A DNA stretch of 64,000 nt from Thiohalobacter sp. (GTDB taxonomy: Bacteria; Pseudomonadota; Gammaproteobacteria; DSM-19610). The position numbers and the translations under genes were made by a program. The stretch is taken from NCBI GenBank assembly GCA_026984515.1, contig JALSRZ010000006.1, forward strand, positions 33,372-97,371, written 5' to 3'. The notes under the pieces are model-generated. The model was not told where the DNA came from. It searched no databases and saw nothing but the letters and a program-made list of their open reading frames with translations. Of the stretch, positions 59,207-64,000 are shown one piece after another (position 1 is the first letter of the stretch; each line of letters opens with the position of its first letter).

Positions 59207-60544
59207 TTGGCCAAACCGTTTGCTATTATTTCCGAGCTGATCAATAAAAGCACCCTGGGTGTGGCGGCCGCGTTTACCGCCAAGGCCTCGGGAACCGGAC
59301 TGGCGTTCCTTTTCAGCATTTTGCTGGCCCGACTATTGGGTCCTTCCGGCACAGGCGTCTATTTTCTGACCTTAACGATCGTAAGCATTGGTGCAACCAT
59401 CGCCCGCATGGGACTCGATAACTCGGTACTGCGATTTTCCTCTGTTGCTGACAGGCAGCGCAATTACGCATCGCTTGCCGCATTGTACCGTCAGGGAAAC
59501 GGACTGGTCATCGTTGCCGGAACCATGGTTTCCCTGCTATTCTGGCTTGCAAGCCCGTATATCCGCCTCGGCGGGGACAGGTCAGACGACCTGCAGGCCA
59601 TCCTGCCCGTCATGTTGCTTGCACTTGTACCTACCGCACTTATCCAGATACAGGGGGAATATTTCAAGGCTATCCGGGCACCCGGCATGGCTACGATCAT
59701 ACAAACCGTGCTCCTGCAGGCGCTACTGATAGGGGGAGCCGCTATTCTGTACTGGCGCGGGGATGTAAAAGTACATGATATCGCGACACTCTACACGGTG
59801 GCCGCCACCGGCTCCGTACTACTTGCAGGTGCAGCATGGTTCCATTACATGCCGGGGCTTTGGCGGAAACCAGGGGAATTTGATATTGGTCTGCTATTAC
59901 GAACCAGCCTCCCACTCTTATGGGTATCCAGCATGAGCCTGGTGATGAGCTGGACGGATATCCTGGTCCTGGGCGTATGGACAGATTCAGCTACAGTCGG
60001 TGTGTATGGTATTGCCACAAGAATTGCCCTGTTAACCGCATCCGTTTTATTTGCCGTAAACAGCGTAACTGCACCACGGTTCGCGGCCATGCATGCACAG
60101 AATGATCATAGCGGCCTTCAGCGGCTCGCGCAAAGGAGCTCCGGCTGGACACTGCTGTCCGTATTACCAATTGTCCTGGCGCTGCTCCTGTTCCCGCAAT
60201 GGATCCTTGGATTATTCGGTACCGATTTTGCGGGTGGCGCATCTCTCCTCAGGGTGCTGGCAATTGGCCAACTTCTAAATGTTGTAATGGGCTCGGTTGG
60301 CTATTTACTTATGATGACCGGACATGAGCGCCTGATGCGTAATAACATTATTTTCTCGGCATTCCTGAATCTGACAGGTAATCTGCTGCTGGTCCCCACT
60401 TTTGGCGCCATGGGAGCAGCTGTGAGTACTGCGTTTTCCATTGTATTCATGAACCTGGTCTCATTTATCCTGGTTAACAGGAAACTGGGAATCAATACAC
60501 TGGGGTACTTTTTCACAAGAGCGGGTTCATGCGACAACCGGTAA
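59207..60544 (+). CDS. Oligosaccharide flippase (Wzx/RfbX-like), copy 2; TTG start as given by the ORF track
   Basis: KASGTGLAFLFSILLARLLGPSGTGVYFLTLTIVSIGATIARMGLDNSVLRF; polytopic. Confidence 0.88.
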   Translation: MAKPFAIISELINKSTLGVAAAFTAKASGTGLAFLFSILLARLLGPSGTGVYFLTLTIVSIGATIARMGLDNSVLRFSSVADRQRNYASLAALYRQGNGLVIVAGTMVSLLFWLASPYIRLGGDRSDDLQAILPVMLLALVPTALIQIQGEYFKAIRAPGMATIIQTVLLQALLIGGAAILYWRGDVKVHDIATLYTVAATGSVLLAGAAWFHYMPGLWRKPGEFDIGLLLRTSLPLLWVSSMSLVMSWTDILVLGVWTDSATVGVYGIATRIALLTASVLFAVNSVTAPRFAAMHAQNDHSGLQRLAQRSSGWTLLSVLPIVLALLLFPQWILGLFGTDFAGGASLLRVLAIGQLLNVVMGSVGYLLMMTGHERLMRNNIIFSAFLNLTGNLLLVPTFGAMGAAVSTAFSIVFMNLVSFILVNRKLGINTLGYFFTRAGSCDNR

Positions 60545-61383
60545 TTTTCGCAGGCATGCATCGCTCGGGAACCAGTTTGCTCGGACGGCTGCTGGAGTCC
60601 CTGGGACTGTTTACCGGAACCCGCAAGGATGAAAACAATGAGTCGCTTTTCTTCCAGCAACTCAATGAGTGGCTCATGGCTCAATGTGGTGCACGATGGG
60701 ATATGCCACAGGCATTACGCTATATCTGGAAGGACAGGGAACTGCTGGATCTGACCGAAACCTACGTCCGCTATCTCCTGGCAAGTCCGAGGGCTATACA
60801 TTTTACCGGTTTACGCCGTTATCTGTTTGCGGGTGGCATATTACAAGCCCGCTATCACTGGGGCTGGAAAGACCCTCGCAATACATTCACCCTGCCCTTC
60901 TGGCTCCGCATCTACCCCGGAGCCAGAATCATATATATTGAACGACACGGGGTGGACGTCGCTCAAAGCCTGCGCGAAAGGGGGCGAAGAGGATTGCGCA
61001 ATGCGAATGAGAAATACCGGAAATACCGCTTCATTATGCCCCTGCGCCCCAAGGGAGGTGGTTTTGTCGAATCTCCACGGTGCACAACGCTGCAGGGCGG
61101 CTTCTCATTATGGAAGGAATACATGGACCAGGCAAAGACCGTCATGGAGCAACTGCCCGGCCAACAGATCCTGAAGTTGCATTATGAAAAACTGCTTGAG
61201 GACCCGATACCCTGTCTCCGCTCATGCGCAGAATTCTGCAGTCTTGACGCAAGCAGCCAACAGCTGGAAACGTTGACGGCCGGCATTAATACCGGCAGAG
61301 CTTTTTCCTACCTGAACGACCCTGAGCTGGTGGCCTTTGCCGGCAAACACCAGGCTGACCTCGCCGAATATGGATATAACTGA
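60529..61383 (+). CDS. Sulfotransferase family protein
   Basis: VIFAGMHRSGTSLLGRLLESLGLFTG (5'-PSB loop-like); WGWKDPRNTFTLPFWLRIYPGARIIYIERHGVDVAQSLRERG; LKLHYEKLLEDPIPCLRSCAEFC. Confidence 0.88.
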   Translation: MRQPVIFAGMHRSGTSLLGRLLESLGLFTGTRKDENNESLFFQQLNEWLMAQCGARWDMPQALRYIWKDRELLDLTETYVRYLLASPRAIHFTGLRRYLFAGGILQARYHWGWKDPRNTFTLPFWLRIYPGARIIYIERHGVDVAQSLRERGRRGLRNANEKYRKYRFIMPLRPKGGGFVESPRCTTLQGGFSLWKEYMDQAKTVMEQLPGQQILKLHYEKLLEDPIPCLRSCAEFCSLDASSQQLETLTAGINTGRAFSYLNDPELVAFAGKHQADLAEYGYN

Positions 61384-61444
61384 ATAGTTCCGGCTGTGTG
61401 CGTTGACAACCTGTTAAGACACCGTCCACCACGTGTAACGGACA

Positions 61445-62584
61445 TTATGCAGAGACGCGGCCACCGTCCCGACAAATTTTCGAGCGAAACTCCGCCAGAA
61501 ATACCAGGAAAATTCCGACCAGCAAACCCAGCATCGTTGCTATTGACACCAGCAGCAATTTTCGCGGCCTCTCCGCCCGGGCAGGCACTTTGGCAGATGC
61601 ATCTATGGTAACAGCTGATAACAAATCGGCATTGAGAGAGATGCCCTCCAGAAACGCCTTCCTTTCCTCCAGGTCGCGAAAGCCTTCAATAAAGGGTTCA
61701 TCCGACGTTCTTTTTTCCAGCACGGATATTTCTTCCGCCAGGGCCTTTGTGCCGCGCATATAGGTTGGTACATCAGCGGTATTGATGACCAACTCGGACG
61801 AGGGCTTTCCCTCGCGCTCATAGTAGGCGCCCGGATCGTGAATTCCCAACGCCTGGGCAACACGAAAAGCCTCTTTCAGTATTGTTATTCTGTCTTTCCT
61901 CCTCCGCTCAGCCAGTTTCAGCTTGCTGTCCAGCTGAAAGCGGGTTTTCCCGATTTCTGACTGAATAGCCGCATTCACATCATTGCTCAGTTCGCTAATT
62001 GTTTTACGGTTTGCCTGCTCAATGAGCTGATTCAACCACCTGGCAGCCAGCTGCGGGTCCCGGTCAGAAAATTGCACGGTTACAAAAGAAGTGTTCTCTG
62101 TATCCACATGTACCTTCAGCCTGTCATCAAACTTTTCCTTGAAAAGATGATCGAGGTTAATATCTTCATCGGGTTTGCCATCAGTATAGTGTTTGAGAAG
62201 GTTATGACTATCAAAGAACTTCCGGCGCAACCCCTGTGACCTGAGGTTTTCAAGGAAGGATTCGTAGACACTTTCCGGAGTGTATCGATCAACATCAATA
62301 CCCTCTATACCCCGGTAATCAATCAATAACTCCTGGATATTCTGCTGCTGTGGCGGCAACAGATAGGCCTCTGCCTGATACTCGGGTTCGGCAAACATCA
62401 GGTAACCGGATACCAGCAACCATGCCAGAAGTATGCTGGCCAGGATAATGAACTTTTTCCTCGCGAGCATACACCATAGATCAGTCAGGCTTACTGCGTC
62501 CCTTTCATTCAATCCTGAAGCGATATATACCGGAACAGGAGACGGGGACGTTGACAGGCGATTATCGGGTGACCCTGTACTCAT
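61445..62584 (-). CDS. Chain-length determinant protein (Wzz/FepE type), copy 2
   Basis: SLTDLWCMLARKKFIILASILLAWLLVSGYLMFAEPEYQAEAYLLPPQ; C-terminal TM PRKLLLVSIATMLGLLVGIFLVFLAEF. Confidence 0.88.
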   Translation of the reverse strand: MSTGSPDNRLSTSPSPVPVYIASGLNERDAVSLTDLWCMLARKKFIILASILLAWLLVSGYLMFAEPEYQAEAYLLPPQQQNIQELLIDYRGIEGIDVDRYTPESVYESFLENLRSQGLRRKFFDSHNLLKHYTDGKPDEDINLDHLFKEKFDDRLKVHVDTENTSFVTVQFSDRDPQLAARWLNQLIEQANRKTISELSNDVNAAIQSEIGKTRFQLDSKLKLAERRRKDRITILKEAFRVAQALGIHDPGAYYEREGKPSSELVINTADVPTYMRGTKALAEEISVLEKRTSDEPFIEGFRDLEERKAFLEGISLNADLLSAVTIDASAKVPARAERPRKLLLVSIATMLGLLVGIFLVFLAEFRSKICRDGGRVSA

Positions 62585-62600
62585 ACTTGATATCTGCCAA

Positions 62601-63998
62601 CTAGTTTACGCGGTCGTACACATCCTCAAACCGCACGATATCGTCCTCTCCCAGGTAACTCCCTGACTGTACCTCGATAATCTCCAGCGGGATGGTGCCG
62701 GGGTTTTCGAGACGGTGATTGGTGCCGATCGGGATGTAGGTGGATTCATTTTCCGACAGCATGAAAACGTCTTCTCCACGCGTGACCTGCGCTGTGCCGG
62801 AAACGACGATCCAGTGCTCCGCGCGGTGGTGGTGCATCTGCAGTGACAGCTTGGCACCGGGTTTTACGGTGAGCCGTTTCACCTGGTAGCGGGTGCCGTT
62901 GTCGATACCCTCGTAGTCACCCCAGGGACGGTACACGCGCCGGTGGAAGCGGTGTTCCTCGCGATCGAACTCCTTCAGCTGATTGACGATGGCCTTCACG
63001 TCCTGACACTGGTTCTTGTCGGCGACCAGCACTGCGTCCGCGGTTTCGATGACGACCATGTTATCCAGGCCAACAGCTGCCACACAGCGGTTTTCCGCCA
63101 TGAACAGGGAATTCCGGGTGTTATGTGTCAACACGTCACCTTTGGTGACATTGCCTTCTCCGTCCTGCTCGGAAACCTCCCAGATGGAGGACCAGGAGCC
63201 GACATCCGACCAGGACGTCTGCAAGGGAACCACTGCGGCACGATCGGTTTTTTCCATCACAGCATAGTCAATGGAATCGGATGGGGACGACAGGAAAGCG
63301 TCCTTGTCCACGCGTACAAAATCACTGTCCCTGCTGCCCTGGGCCGCTGCCTGCCGACAGGCTTCCAGGATTTCCGGCTGCAGCCTGCCGATCTCTTCCA
63401 GCCAGCGGTCCGCCCTCAACAGGAAGATCCCCGCGTTCCAGTAATACTCACCGGTCTCCACATAGCCCTGCGCGGTAACCGCATCCGGTTTTTCCACGAA
63501 ACGGTCGACCTTGAAGACACCGCTTGCATCGATTTCCCCGCCGCGGTGAATATAGCCATAGCCGGTCTCCGGGCAGTCCGCAACGACGCCGAAAGTCACC
63601 AGGTAACCCTCTGCGGCCAGGTCACCCCCCTGCTCTACCGCCGCTGTAAACGCGTCGGGATCAGGAATAACGTGGTCCGCCGGCATCACCACCATCATCG
63701 CGTCCGGTTCTTTGTCGATCAGGTACAACGCCGCGATGGTCAACGCCGGCGCGGTATTGCGTCCTTCCGGTTCCAGCAGGATGGCTTCGGCTGTCCTGCC
63801 GAGTGCCCGCACCTGTTCCGCAACCAGAAACCGGTGTTCTTCATTGCAGACAAACACCGGATTGCCAATGGCATCGATGGAATCCAGCCTGGACGCGGTA
63901 TCCTGCAGAAGTGTTTGATCCCCGATCAGGGGCAGCAACGGCTTGGGATAAAATTCACGGGAAACGGGCCACAGGCGACTGCCGGCCCCACCGGTGAG
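62601..63998 (-). CDS. manC: Mannose-1-phosphate guanylyltransferase/mannose-6-phosphate isomerase, N-terminus truncated by window edge
   Basis: LTGGAGSRLWPVSREFYPKPLLPLIGDQTLLQDTASRL read to the edge; FVEKPDAVTAQGYVETGEYYWNAGIFLLRAD; RPWGDYEGIDNGTRYQVKRLTVKPGAKLSLQMHHHRAEHWIVVSGTAQVT. Confidence 0.95.
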   Translation of the reverse strand, partial: LTGGAGSRLWPVSREFYPKPLLPLIGDQTLLQDTASRLDSIDAIGNPVFVCNEEHRFLVAEQVRALGRTAEAILLEPEGRNTAPALTIAALYLIDKEPDAMMVVMPADHVIPDPDAFTAAVEQGGDLAAEGYLVTFGVVADCPETGYGYIHRGGEIDASGVFKVDRFVEKPDAVTAQGYVETGEYYWNAGIFLLRADRWLEEIGRLQPEILEACRQAAAQGSRDSDFVRVDKDAFLSSPSDSIDYAVMEKTDRAAVVPLQTSWSDVGSWSSIWEVSEQDGEGNVTKGDVLTHNTRNSLFMAENRCVAAVGLDNMVVIETADAVLVADKNQCQDVKAIVNQLKEFDREEHRFHRRVYRPWGDYEGIDNGTRYQVKRLTVKPGAKLSLQMHHHRAEHWIVVSGTAQVTRGEDVFMLSENESTYIPIGTNHRLENPGTIPLEIIEVQSGSYLGEDDIVRFEDVYDRVN

Positions 63999-64000
63999 GA

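Noticed and set aside
63636-63648. ops/JUMPstart-like GGCGGTAG on the minus strand
   Set aside because: Lies inside the manC coding sequence and lacks the wider JUMPstart context.

Overview
The window looks like a gammaproteobacterial chromosome segment with two parts. (1) About 1-22 kb is conserved core: ybiB/trpD2-like (partial), TetR + peroxiredoxin-like, pepN, trxC, dusA, membrane FMN glutamate-synthase-like, galE, aroG, tRNA-Pro(GGG), merR-ihfA-pheT-pheS-rplT-rpmI-infC-thrS, tRNA-Val(GAC), uvrB, aspartate aminotransferase and tRNA-Asn(GTT). (2) About 22-64 kb is a very long surface-polysaccharide locus. It has two flippases, two polymerase/ligase-type membrane proteins, two Wzz proteins, a giant SLBB export protein, YjbH, at least seven glycosyltransferases, FnlABC/CapEFG (UDP-L-FucNAc), a Pgl-type bacillosamine set (WbpM/PglF-DegT/PglE-PglD-PglC) with a MaoC hydratase inserted, an RmlD/WbvR-like reductase, a sulfotransferase, galU and manC. 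The observations I consider most worth follow-up are: the translationally coupled PglD-MaoC pair, which suggests an N-(3-hydroxyacyl) amino sugar; a 70-aa secreted microprotein with a PEP-CTERM-like tail and a Shine-Dalgarno-sequestering hairpin; a GfcA/YjbE-like glycine-tailed small protein; a TPR protein fused to a methyltransferase-like domain; an ExeA-type ATPase with a long linker, TM segment and C-terminal Cys domain; an AUC start codon for infC; and palindromic repeats flanking infC-thrS. All family names come from reading the translated sequences by eye. No database search was run.
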